From Methylovulum sp. (GTDB lineage: Bacteria > Pseudomonadota > Gammaproteobacteria > Methylococcales > Methylomonadaceae), in the NCBI GenBank assembly GCA_016919605.1, contig JACXTQ010000160.1:1-31127 (forward strand): a DNA stretch of 31,127 nucleotides, given 5' to 3'. Below, piece after piece: positions 1-7,035 of this stretch; positions within the stretch are counted from its first letter, which is position 1; every line of letters starts with the position of its first letter. The position numbers were made by a program, and so were the translations under genes. The notes beneath the pieces are model-generated. The model was not told the origin of the DNA. It did no database searches and worked only from the letters and a program-made list of their open reading frames with translations.

Positions 1-125
1 GGTGCCACGGCGTAACTTTCCACCCGATAACGTGGCCCTAGGCGGCTCAATTCGAGCATTTTTACTGCCGCCGTACTGATATCAATACTCAGAACCGTAT
101 TCTGTTTATGACTGAACCATTTCAT
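1..125 (-). CDS. pilM: PilM, type IV pilus assembly protein (5' part only)
   Basis: The gene runs off the left edge, leaving the first 41 codons. The translation begins MKWFSHKQNTVLSIDISTAA and continues with VKMLELSR and YRVESYAV. This is the N-terminal actin-like ATPase segment of PilM, in which an IDIS-x-x-AVK-x-LELSR stretch is characteristic. PilM is the cytoplasmic partner of PilN in the type IV pilus alignment complex. The ATG at 125-123 is chosen because AAGGAT lies about 8 nt upstream on the minus strand. pilM usually heads pilMNOPQ, whose remaining genes should lie to the left of this window. In many gammaproteobacteria a divergent penicillin-binding protein gene (ponA/mrcA) sits upstream; here the upstream gene is an AsmA-family gene on the same strand. 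Identification rests on a short fragment. Confidence 0.85.
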   Translation of the reverse strand, partial: MKWFSHKQNTVLSIDISTAAVKMLELSRLGPRYRVESYAVA

Positions 126-222
126 AACATATCCTTAAAAGTGACCATTAGTGTGACCCATAGATAACAATCCCCATTTGTTTTAAGTATTGGCCGCAAC
201 CACAACATGAATTGACTCAAAA

Positions 223-252
223 AGTATAGTAGCCTTTTTGGAGGATGCACAA
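223..252 (-). promoter_or_regulatory. Candidate sigma-70 promoter of pilM
   Basis: On the minus strand a consensus-like -10 TATACT (228-223) lies 18 bases from a weak -35 TTGTGC (252-247). This is about 100 bases upstream of the pilM start. The -10 is good and the -35 matches only in part. Found by eye. Confidence 0.4.
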
Positions 253-448
253 AAATTATGTGCCTAGTTTGGGGTTTTAATAATTAATAGGGGAGTGAGG
301 CATCGATTTGTGTGTCAAATAACGGCTATTTTACATGGCGTTGCCGTTAAAAACACAGCAAGCCTGAGAAAAATCCCCAAGCGCTCGGAAATCGCCCCTA
401 TTATGCTTTGATACGCTTGCAAAACCCAGCTTTTGTGGTAATTTTACC

Positions 449-468
449 GAAAAAGCGGGTCGCCGCTT
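449..468 (-). terminator. Intrinsic terminator of the AsmA-like gene
   Basis: Just after the AsmA stop codon the minus strand reads AAGCGG-CGAC-CCGCTT and then continues TTT. This is a 6-bp stem with a tetraloop and a short T run. It separates the AsmA transcript from pilM. Confidence 0.65.
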
Positions 469-472
469 ACGT

Positions 473-3400
473 TTAATTGGCTTTTAATGATAATAAACTG
501 GCAATTTCCTTGTTGTTTTTGTCGATGTCAACGACAGAATCCAGAATATAAATCCGTTCTTGGTCGATCCGGCCTTGTTGGACAAGATATTTGGCGATGG
601 CTTGGGAGCGGTCATTAGCCAATTCCTTTAGGCGTTCTTGTTCGGGCTTGATGATGTCTTGCAACTTTTGTTTGGCAACATCATAAAAATTGCCGCTGCC
701 AGGGTTATTCAATTGCGGTGTGCCTAGCCAAGATTTTTTTGCCAAGGCGGGAAATTTTTCGATAAACATATCGGCCAGCAAGCGACGGTAGTCCTGTGCG
801 GACAGTTCGACATATTCGGCGCGGATTTTGCGTGCGGTTTTGCCATTGATTTCCGCCGCCCGGCGGATTTTCAGCTGATCGTAAAGCGCGTCATCGCTGA
901 TCGCAGGCCAGTCTTGCAGCTGTTGGGTAATCCCTTTTATTTCCAGCATTAATTGGGCGTGGACTTTTAAGGCGGCGGCGATGCTATTCAATTTTTCTTG
1001 CTGGGCATTTTCCAGGGTCGCACTGCCCGCTTTAAAGGCAATGGTGCTTAAATCGCTGTGCTGGCCGCCAGAGAGTAAGGCCAAGGCGCTAAACGGTGAA
1101 CTGATGACTTTACCCAGGGCATTGATGAGCGCTTCGGTGACAATCGCGCCAATATTAAATTGCGGTTTATCAAGATCGCCGGAGATAGGCACATCCATCT
1201 TGATTTTGCCGTTGCTATCCTTAAGCAACGCCACCGCCAGCTTAAGCGGCAGGGAAGCGGCATCGGGATTGTCCACTCGCTCGCCAAGTTCAAATTGGTC
1301 AATCAAAAAATGGTTGCTGGCTGTCAATTTTTTATTGGCGATTTGGTAATGAAGGTCTAAGGTCATCTTGCCTTTTTCGACTTTATAGCCAGCAAATTGC
1401 ACCATGTAAGAAGACACTAACGGCATGGGCAAACCGTTAAAGTTGATTTTGATGTCATATTCGCCCAAAAACGGGCGGATATTGCCGGCAATGTCAACAG
1501 GGGCTAAGTCGTAAGCATTGCCTTTCAAATCAACTTGGATGAGGCTGTTTTTGTCAGAAGAGACCCCGCTGGCACCACCAGCCAAGCTTTTGATATGCGC
1601 GGAGAATGGCAGCACCAGGGACAAGTCGGTAAAATCCGAGGAGCCGTCAATAACCTGTATTTTGCCTAATTTGAAAAAAGAGGGTTTGGTGGTGCTGGTT
1701 TTTGGGGCAGAGGCCGTTCCGACCGGTTGTTCTTGGGCGATTAACAAATTGGAGAAATTGACGGTTTTGTCTTTTCTGATGGTCACCCGTGCATAGGGTT
1801 TGTTGATGGTCAATTCGGCGGCGCTGTAGCGTTGTCCCAAAACATCGATGACCATATTTTTAAGTGCCAGCCGTTCCCATTTAAGAAAGTCTTTATGGAC
1901 ACGTTGGTCACGGATCAATAAATCATCAATGCCGCCATTACCGTTGAATTGGATATCCAGTGGCTGGTTTTCAGTCTGTTTCAGCGCCACATTGCCGTCA
2001 ATGTTCAACATGCCATCAATAATGTCCAAATGGATGAAGCGGTCGTAATAGGGCTGGAATTTTTCCAAGTCAATGGTGTTGACGGTCACTGCCGTCTCCA
2101 TCGCCAACGGTGCCAGCACCAGTTTGCCTTGCAAGGAGATCAGGCCATTATCATTGATGCCCGTGCTTAATGTGAAAGGCAAGGACGTGCCTGGGTTATT
2201 ATCATAACCGCTCAATTTCAAATTAATGGGCTTTAACGTCAAAGTTGTAGGTTTGGGTAAAGTGCGGTCTTCAAAAGTGACGGCACAATTGTTCAGGGCA
2301 ATGTTGCCGACGTTAATGTTCCAGTTAACCGCAGGTGCTGCCGGTACCTCGGCAGGGGATGGTGTGCTGGTGGGTAATAGGGCTTGATAGTTGAGCTTGC
2401 CATCGGTGTCCAGCCACGCACTAAGATCGGCGTTGTCTAAAGTGAATGAGCTGATTTTGAGCGTGTGTTGGTCAAGATTGGCCTGTATTCCCTGCACCGC
2501 TAGGGCGGGTAGGGAAATCAGTTTCCCCCCATGGCCAGATATGCGCAACTCTTTAATGGCCATAGCCGCTTGGCTGGTGCTCATATTTAAGTGACGGTTG
2601 TGGTAAGTCATCTGATAAGCGGTTTCTGCGGTCAATTGCTTAAGCTCACCGAGCAATTGGTTAAGGCTGTCTTGGATGCGGAGGGTGTTGGCTTGGGTAT
2701 GGGCCGTTTTGGCTTCCAGCCGCCACTCTCCCGGCGCATAAGCTATGCTTAAGGAGGTCTCGTGCTTAAGTGCGGCCAATTTAAACATACGCCCTGCTTG
2801 CTCATACTCAATGCCGTGCAATTCAAACGAGGCTTTAGGAGCCGTCATAATGAGCTTGCCTTGGTTATAAGCAAGCTGGTAATCAGCCTCCAGCGTATTG
2901 TTGGTACCCATATTGGCTACGCCGCTGTCAGCTAGAAATAAGGCGGTAAATTTGGGCAGGTTAACATTGTCGAGTTTAAGATGGCCTAGTGAAGTGAGAG
3001 GACTTAAGCCTAATGTGCCGTCCCAAGCCAAATTCCCGCCCGATTGTAAGGCCATATTTAGGCTGATATGGGCGGGGATATTGCTGCGGGAATTGAAATT
3101 TTCAATAACAATATCTAATGAATGCAGGGTTTCCGACCAAGGTTTGGTGGCTTGTGCATGGCTCCAAACCAGTTGGCCGCCACTGATAGCGAGCTTGGCA
3201 ATATCCACTGAAAAATCTGCACCGCTATCGGCTTGGGTTTGTGGACTGTCAGGGGCTAAATCTTGAAAATTAAACCTGCCGTCTTGGTTTCTGGTGAGAT
3301 AAATTTCGGGTTTTTTTAGTGTCAGCTGCCTGATGACCAGCGCGGTTTGTTGCCATGATAGCTTGGCATCAATTTCTACTGACAGTTCGTCAAAAGCCAG

Positions 3401-3646
3401 TAAGGTCTTTTGGTCTTTTTCACGGAGCACAAAACCTTGTAAGCCTAATACCAATGGAAATACCTGTAGGGTTGCCGCTGCCAACGATGCTTTTCTGCCT
3501 GTATGCCGCTCAATAAGCCCGGGCAATTGGCTGGTCAGGAGTGCAGGTAGGCTGTAAAAGCCTGCGATGACCATCAAAGTTAAGCAACCGGTGGTTATCA
3601 GCAAGGCTTTTAAGATAAAGGCAAAAGGGCGGGTGGTCATAGGCAT
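473..3646 (-). CDS. AsmA-family / DUF748 envelope protein
   Basis: A 1057-residue protein with one N-terminal membrane segment (about residues 8-35, rich in ILV) and a long periplasmic part. The segment after the anchor (FYSLPALLTSQLPGLIER) and the repeated L-x-x-x-x-L-DNADLSAWLD and INVGNIALNN blocks are typical of AsmA/TamB-like proteins with a DUF748 domain. The C-terminal block near residue 870 (IAFKAGSATLENAQQEKLN) resembles the OmpA-like tail often seen in DUF748 proteins. Family members form long beta-rich grooves and are linked to lipid transport between the membranes; that role is inferred here. ATG codons at 3646 and 3640 are both possible; neither has a strong ribosome binding site. 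The gene has its own promoter (3675-3702) and terminator (449-468), so it appears monocistronic. Confidence 0.8.
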   Translation of the reverse strand: MPMTTRPFAFILKALLITTGCLTLMVIAGFYSLPALLTSQLPGLIERHTGRKASLAAATLQVFPLVLGLQGFVLREKDQKTLLAFDELSVEIDAKLSWQQTALVIRQLTLKKPEIYLTRNQDGRFNFQDLAPDSPQTQADSGADFSVDIAKLAISGGQLVWSHAQATKPWSETLHSLDIVIENFNSRSNIPAHISLNMALQSGGNLAWDGTLGLSPLTSLGHLKLDNVNLPKFTALFLADSGVANMGTNNTLEADYQLAYNQGKLIMTAPKASFELHGIEYEQAGRMFKLAALKHETSLSIAYAPGEWRLEAKTAHTQANTLRIQDSLNQLLGELKQLTAETAYQMTYHNRHLNMSTSQAAMAIKELRISGHGGKLISLPALAVQGIQANLDQHTLKISSFTLDNADLSAWLDTDGKLNYQALLPTSTPSPAEVPAAPAVNWNINVGNIALNNCAVTFEDRTLPKPTTLTLKPINLKLSGYDNNPGTSLPFTLSTGINDNGLISLQGKLVLAPLAMETAVTVNTIDLEKFQPYYDRFIHLDIIDGMLNIDGNVALKQTENQPLDIQFNGNGGIDDLLIRDQRVHKDFLKWERLALKNMVIDVLGQRYSAAELTINKPYARVTIRKDKTVNFSNLLIAQEQPVGTASAPKTSTTKPSFFKLGKIQVIDGSSDFTDLSLVLPFSAHIKSLAGGASGVSSDKNSLIQVDLKGNAYDLAPVDIAGNIRPFLGEYDIKINFNGLPMPLVSSYMVQFAGYKVEKGKMTLDLHYQIANKKLTASNHFLIDQFELGERVDNPDAASLPLKLAVALLKDSNGKIKMDVPISGDLDKPQFNIGAIVTEALINALGKVISSPFSALALLSGGQHSDLSTIAFKAGSATLENAQQEKLNSIAAALKVHAQLMLEIKGITQQLQDWPAISDDALYDQLKIRRAAEINGKTARKIRAEYVELSAQDYRRLLADMFIEKFPALAKKSWLGTPQLNNPGSGNFYDVAKQKLQDIIKPEQERLKELANDRSQAIAKYLVQQGRIDQERIYILDSVVDIDKNNKEIASLLSLKAN

Positions 3647-3674
3647 CGGCTTTTATCAGCATGGATTAAAACTG

Positions 3675-3702
3675 ATTATAAACAAAAAAAGCGATATCCC
3701 AA
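3675..3702 (-). promoter_or_regulatory. Sigma-70 promoter of the AsmA-like gene
   Basis: The minus strand shows a perfect -10 TATAAT (3680-3675) and a -35 TTGGGA (3702-3697, four of six matches) with a 16-base spacer. It lies about 30 bases upstream of the gene's start codon. The rest of the gap to amtB (3703-3845) has no clear element. Confidence 0.6.
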
Positions 3703-3845
3703 TGATTAAAACGCCGCCTTTTACTGGGACGCTTTAAGTACCCCCCCATTTATAGGGCTGGTGTTATAGACGCTCGGTGTCCATAAAAACATCCGAAATT
3801 CCAGTTAATTGGCCTAAGCGTATGGCCTGCTATGTGGGGTAGGCC

Positions 3846-5141
3846 TTATAAATCAAGATAACCTGTTTCCTCATGGAGCGAAGTATCCAGCCCTTGCACT
3901 TCTTCATCGGCACTGACCCGCAGGCCTAGCGACGCATCAAGCATTTTTAAGATTAGATAGCTGAATAAACCGCTCCAAATGATAGTCACTACGATGGCCA
4001 ACGCTTGTACGCTGACTTGTTGAAAAACGGATACGCCATCTTTAAGCCCCAAACCGCCAAAATTACTGGCGGCAAACACGCCTGTAAGCAAAGAACCGGT
4101 GATGCCACCGACCCCGTGGACAGGGAACACATCCAATGAGTCATCAATTTTCAATGTCCGTTTGACATATTGGGTCGCATAAAAGCAGACGGCCCCTGCG
4201 GCGATGCCAATGACCAAGCCGCCAAAAGGGCCGACAAAGCCGGATGCCGGAGTGATAGTGCCCAGACCCGCCACCATGCCAGTGACAATACCCAAAACAC
4301 TGGGTTTGCCAAAACGTTGCCATTCAATCGCCATCCAGGTCAATGCCCCTGAAGCAGCACCGATATGGGTGACCAGCATGGCCATGCCCGCTCGCCCGTC
4401 AGCAGTTAAGGCACTGCCGGCATTAAAGCCGTACCAGCCGACCCACAACATCCCTGCACCCGTAACTACCATCGTCATATTATGAGGTGGCATGGCGACA
4501 GTGGGGAAGCCTTTACGGTTGCCTAGCACTAGAGCCGATACCAATGCAGCTATGCCTGCATTGACATGGATAACGATACCACCAGCAAAATCCATCGCCC
4601 CCAAATCCGCCAACCAGCCACCACCCCACATCCAATGGCAAATCGGCATATATACGATGATTAGCCATAAGGCACTGAACCAGAGCATCGCGGAAAACTT
4701 CATCCGTTCGGCAAATGCCCCGACGATCAGCGCGGGGGTAATGATGGCGAACGTCATTTGAAACATGAAATAAACTGCTTCGGGTATATCGCCGGTTTGG
4801 GATGCGGTATCTACGCCAATGATAAAAAGCTTGGAGGCTCCGCCGATAATTTTTTGTAAGTCGCCGCCATCACTGAAAATAAAACTATAGACTCCGGCTA
4901 ACCATAAGAGTGAAACTAGACATGTGATGGCAAAACATTGCATCAATACGGACAAAACATTTTTACTGCGCACCAGACCCGCATAAAATAGCGACAGGCC
5001 CGGGATCGTCATAAATAAGACTAACGCTGTGGACGTTAGTACCCAAACGGTATTGGCTTGATTGATGCCATCGCCCCAAGCCAATCCAGGCAGCAAACAC
5101 AAGCCTGTGAGCAGGCTTTTATTGTTATTTTTTAAGAACAT
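3846..5141 (-). CDS. amtB: Ammonium transporter AmtB
   Basis: A 431-residue polytopic membrane protein of the Amt/Rh family that conducts ammonium across the inner membrane. Residues 1-22 look like a cleavable signal peptide, as in E. coli AmtB. The pore histidine pair is visible: His192 in GGIVIHVNAG and His342 in VFPVHGVGGITG. The family stretches PGLSLFYAGLVRSKNVLS (47-64) and VGAFAERMKF (140-149) are intact. Length is normal for the family. It lies 20 bp downstream of glnK with its own good ribosome binding site, the classical glnK-amtB arrangement in which the PII protein plugs the channel when nitrogen is plentiful. The tail after about residue 400 is cytoplasmic and acidic. Confidence 0.96.
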   Translation of the reverse strand: MFLKNNNKSLLTGLCLLPGLAWGDGINQANTVWVLTSTALVLFMTIPGLSLFYAGLVRSKNVLSVLMQCFAITCLVSLLWLAGVYSFIFSDGGDLQKIIGGASKLFIIGVDTASQTGDIPEAVYFMFQMTFAIITPALIVGAFAERMKFSAMLWFSALWLIIVYMPICHWMWGGGWLADLGAMDFAGGIVIHVNAGIAALVSALVLGNRKGFPTVAMPPHNMTMVVTGAGMLWVGWYGFNAGSALTADGRAGMAMLVTHIGAASGALTWMAIEWQRFGKPSVLGIVTGMVAGLGTITPASGFVGPFGGLVIGIAAGAVCFYATQYVKRTLKIDDSLDVFPVHGVGGITGSLLTGVFAASNFGGLGLKDGVSVFQQVSVQALAIVVTIIWSGLFSYLILKMLDASLGLRVSADEEVQGLDTSLHEETGYLDL

Positions 5142-5161
5142 TTTTTTTCCTTTACCCGCCT

Positions 5162-5500
5162 TTAAATAGCGTCTTCGCCTGTTTCACCCGTTCTGATACG
5201 TATGACTTGTTCCAAGCTAGTCACGAAAATTTTGCCATCGCCGATTTTGCCGGTATTAGCGGCTTTAATAATGGCATCAATAGCCTTTTCTAACACCTCA
5301 TCGGCCACAGCAATTTCTAGTTTTACTTTAGGTAGAAAATCAACCACATATTCAGCTCCCCGATATAATTCGGTATGACCTTTTTGACGGCCAAAGCCTT
5401 TGACTTCGGTAGCTGTCACTCCTGCCACCCCTATTTCTGATAGGGCTTCGCGGACATCGTCCATTTTGAATGGCTTGATGATTGCTGTTATTAGTTTCAT
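5162..5500 (-). CDS. glnK: Nitrogen regulatory protein PII (GlnK type)
   Basis: A 112-residue PII protein starting MKLITAIIKPFKMDDVREAL. The T-loop (RQKGHTELYRGAEYVVDF, residues 39-56) keeps Tyr51, the uridylylation site in proteobacterial PII proteins. The nucleotide-binding B-loop (TGKIGDGKIFV) and C-terminal RTGE are present. The frame stays open further upstream, but the ATG at 5500 is chosen because AGGAGA sits ideally before it and the encoded N-terminus matches the family exactly. Being directly upstream of amtB, it should bind and block AmtB when 2-oxoglutarate is low. A nitrogen-responsive sigma-54 promoter would be expected, but no well-spaced one is seen upstream. Confidence 0.96.
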   Translation of the reverse strand: MKLITAIIKPFKMDDVREALSEIGVAGVTATEVKGFGRQKGHTELYRGAEYVVDFLPKVKLEIAVADEVLEKAIDAIIKAANTGKIGDGKIFVTSLEQVIRIRTGETGEDAI

Positions 5501-5705
5501 ATTATCTCCTGACACGGTGTTGTTATGAGAGCGGTTGTTATTTGGCATAGGGTAGCCATACAGAGCGGCAATCATAGTGAATTCTCAGGCAACATACAAT
5601 GAATGTGGTAAGCGGATGTCATTCGCCAAAGGAATCATGCTTGCTTAAGGGCTTAAGCTATTGCCAATAATGAAGAAAGAGAACAATAATTTTTTTAAAA
5701 TTTCT

Positions 5706-5730
5706 GTAAGGTTTTTCGTATTGTTACGAC
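5706..5730 (+). promoter_or_regulatory. Candidate ECF-sigma promoter of the HvfA-type gene
   Basis: GTAAGG (5706-5711) and CGAC (5727-5730) are separated by 15 bases. The GTAA-type -35 and CG-type -10 resemble promoters read by some ECF sigma factors, and no sigma-70-like pair of hexamers is visible nearby. An ECF sigma gene lies on the other side of this locus (7036-7605). The match is approximate. Confidence 0.3.
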
Positions 5731-5737
5731 TGATGAG

Positions 5738-5776
5738 TCAGGAAAGCGGTTGTATATCGCAAGCGCATTTTCCTGA
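5738..5776 (+). promoter_or_regulatory. Stem-loop in the leader of the HvfA-type gene
   Basis: TCAGGAAA (5738-5745) pairs perfectly with TTTCCTGA (5769-5776). The loop is 23 bases and contains a GCG/CGC that could extend the structure. It is followed by TTATCTTTT. It sits 31 bases before the start codon and begins about where transcription would start from the candidate promoter. It could protect the mRNA 5' end, act as an attenuator or be an operator. Confidence 0.4.
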
Positions 5777-5807
5777 TTATCTTTTAACCAACTAAATAGG
5801 AATTACC

Positions 5808-6119
5808 ATGAACAAAAAATCGTTGGCATTTACTTTTGGCGGCATTATTGCCACAGCCTTAACAGCTCCCATCGCCCATTCGGACAGCAATCCTTTCGGG
5901 ATGAAAACAATTGGCTCTGTTATGGTCGTTGCCGAAGCCGACACTACGGGTGAAAAAGTCCAAGAAGGAAAATGTGGTGAGGGCAAATGCGGTGCAAAAA
6001 AAGCTAAAATGGAAGCTGCGGGGGCAAGCAACGGAAAAACTGTTGAAGGCAAATGTGGTGCCGGTAAGGCGGGTGCGGATAAAATGAAAGAAGGCAGTTG
6101 CGGCGGTGAAAAAAAATAA
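5808..6119 (+). CDS. hvfA: HvfA-type EGKCG-repeat peptide, probable modified copper-binding metallophore precursor
   Basis: A 103-residue small secreted protein. The N-terminus is Lys-rich and then hydrophobic (residues 2-24, ending PIAHSDS), as in an exported leader. The C-terminal half is Gly/Lys/Cys-rich and carries EGKCG at 53-57, 58-62 and 80-84, plus EGSCG at 95-99. These motifs are the hallmark of HvfA-family RiPP precursors, whose EGKCG cysteines are converted to oxazolone/thioamide groups that bind copper. In characterised loci an MNIO enzyme (HvfB, DUF692) with partner HvfC does this. Neither is encoded beside this gene or elsewhere in the window; only a DoxX/HvfX gene follows. The ATG at 5808 follows TAGGAA at good spacing. 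The family call is firm from the motifs; whether the peptide is modified is unknown. Regulation by the nearby ECF sigma factor is likely but inferred. Confidence 0.82.
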   Translation: MNKKSLAFTFGGIIATALTAPIAHSDSNPFGMKTIGSVMVVAEADTTGEKVQEGKCGEGKCGAKKAKMEAAGASNGKTVEGKCGAGKAGADKMKEGSCGGEKK

Positions 6120-6138
6120 CATTCCGTAATAGGTGGTC

Positions 6139-6168
6139 GGCCTGCAAGGTCGAGTAGTTTTGCAGGCC
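6139..6168 (+). terminator. Hairpin between the HvfA-type and DoxX genes, possible partial terminator
   Basis: GGCCTGCAA (6139-6147) pairs perfectly with TTGCAGGCC (6160-6168) around a 12-base loop and is followed by TCCCTTTTG. It starts 20 bases after the peptide stop codon. It could be a leaky terminator or a 3' stabilising hairpin that lets the peptide be made in excess of the membrane protein. The T run is short. Confidence 0.55.
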
Positions 6169-6204
6169 TCCCTTTTGAATATTTGCCACTTTCTGGGCGT
6201 TATC

Positions 6205-6762
6205 ATGATTTCAGACACTATCACAATAACTGATTGCCATTGTGCATTTTCACAAATAAAAAAGCTTTTGGCTAAAGTTTCCTTTTGGTTTGACAGCCGC
6301 GCTTCTGGCCATGCCCCGATTTTCTTGCGCTTGGTGTTGGCTTATGAGTTTGCCGAAGCGGGTTTGGAAAAGCTGAATGGGGACAATTGGTTTGCCGATT
6401 TGACCTTCCCGTTTCCGTTTAACCTTTTATCCGCCGACCTAACCTGGAATTTGGCGATGGGGTTGGAGCTTCTCGGATCGATTGCCTTGGTGTTGGGCTT
6501 GGCGACCCGCTTAACCAGTGTCGCCTTAATGGTCTTGACCGTGGTCGCCATTGCCGCCGTCCACTGGCCTGCACAATGGCAGACGCTGGCGGAGTTGTGG
6601 CAAGGCTATGCGATCATCGACAAGGGTTTTGGCAATTACAAATTGCCATTGTTGTATTTGTTGATGTTGGCATCGCTGTTTTGTAGCGGGGCGGGCTGGT
6701 TAAGCCTTGATTATTGGTTAGGCCGTAAGTTTTTTAATAGACACGTTGCCATAGGCGACTAA
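6205..6762 (+). CDS. hvfX: DoxX-family membrane protein (HvfX type)
   Basis: A 185-residue inner-membrane protein of the DoxX family with about four membrane segments. Family features include APIFLRLVLAYEFAEAGLEK near residue 35, the block around LTWNLAMGLELLG, and LATRLTSVALMVLTVVA. The end (YKLPLLYLLMLASLFCSGAG) is also typical. DoxX proteins next to EGKCG-type peptides are called HvfX and are thought to help peptide maturation or metal handling; the precise role is not established. The ATG at 6205 is preferred over an upstream start at 6133, because that one would place the N-terminus across the hairpin at 6139-6168 and adds a non-family extension. No strong ribosome binding site precedes it. 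It is cotranscribed with the peptide gene if the hairpin is leaky. Confidence 0.78.
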   Translation: MISDTITITDCHCAFSQIKKLLAKVSFWFDSRASGHAPIFLRLVLAYEFAEAGLEKLNGDNWFADLTFPFPFNLLSADLTWNLAMGLELLGSIALVLGLATRLTSVALMVLTVVAIAAVHWPAQWQTLAELWQGYAIIDKGFGNYKLPLLYLLMLASLFCSGAGWLSLDYWLGRKFFNRHVAIGD

Positions 6763-6763
6763 G

Positions 6764-6787
6764 GCGGCGGGCAGTGCGCTCCGCCGC
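6764..6787. terminator. GC-rich hairpin between convergent genes
   Basis: GCGGCGG (6764-6770) pairs with CCGCCGC (6781-6787) around a 10-base loop, right after the DoxX stop and before the stop of the convergent anti-sigma gene. Neither side has a good T run, so it may be a pause or mRNA 3'-end structure serving both strands rather than a classic terminator. Confidence 0.4.
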
Positions 6788-6794
6788 TTCACTA

Positions 6795-7031
6795 TCAATC
6801 TTCCGTTTTTTTTGCCAAACTGTCTTTAATCCGCTGTTTGGCGGTATCAGATAAGAACATTAGATGATTATGCCCAGCCAAGACTTTGTGCATGAACAGC
6901 AAATGTCTACGGTAACGCCGGCACGTCCCGCAAATTAACAAGTGCAGGTGCATGACCGAACGTTTCGGCCACGGCAGCGGTGTTTCCAGGCTATCTGAAA
7001 GTAGCCGGGTCATTTCTTTGCAACTGGGCAT
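6795..7031 (-). CDS. Zinc-finger (zf-HC2) anti-sigma factor
   Basis: A 78-residue protein beginning MPSCKEMTRLLSDSLE. It holds the zf-HC2 signature H-x3-C-x2-C in LHLLICGTCRRYRRH (about residues 29-43), with an upstream Cys/His-containing helix. This is the anti-sigma domain that clamps ECF sigma factors. It has no membrane segment, so it would be a soluble cytoplasmic regulator. The ATG at 7031 lies 4 bases after the sigma gene's stop codon, with AAGGAT as ribosome binding site, so the two are translationally coupled. An upstream in-frame start would only overlap the sigma gene. Metal or oxidation of the zinc site is a plausible signal, by analogy with ChrR/RsrA-type proteins. Confidence 0.78.
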   Translation of the reverse strand: MPSCKEMTRLLSDSLETPLPWPKRSVMHLHLLICGTCRRYRRHLLFMHKVLAGHNHLMFLSDTAKQRIKDSLAKKTED

Positions 7032-7035
7032 CGTC

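Larger units (their letters stand above)
126..472. other. Intergenic region between the AsmA-like gene and pilM
   Basis: This 347-base stretch has no convincing gene. It holds, in minus-strand order, the terminator of the AsmA-like gene (449-468), about 190 bases with nothing recognised, a candidate pilM promoter (223-252) and the pilM ribosome binding site. The middle is AT-rich and contains no long repeat. Confidence 0.6.
5501..5807. other. Divergent regulatory region between glnK and the HvfA-type gene
   Basis: A 307-base region with no gene. The left half serves glnK-amtB on the minus strand, but no well-formed sigma-70 or sigma-54 promoter is visible there. The right half carries a candidate ECF-type promoter (5706-5730), a long stem-loop (5738-5776) and the ribosome binding site TAGGAA (5797-5802) for the gene at 5808. 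Confidence 0.5.

Noticed and set aside
981..1349. 122-codon open frame on + inside the AsmA-like gene
   Set aside because: Antisense shadow of a clear coding frame, with no family features.
3811..3845. GGCCTA/TAGGCC inverted repeat after amtB as a terminator
   Set aside because: Only 6 bp with a 23-base loop and no T run on either strand.
5651..5666. Sigma-54-like TGGCA...AAGC element upstream of glnK on the minus strand
   Set aside because: The GG and GC dinucleotides are 11 bases apart instead of the required 10, and it lies over 150 bases from the start codon.
6133..6204. N-terminal extension of the DoxX protein
   Set aside because: Would place coding sequence over the perfect hairpin at 6139-6168 and adds residues not expected in the family.
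5859..6224. 121-codon open frame on - opposite the EGKCG peptide
   Set aside because: Mirror of the repetitive peptide gene; no ribosome binding site and Phe-rich translation expected from antisense of Lys-rich codons.
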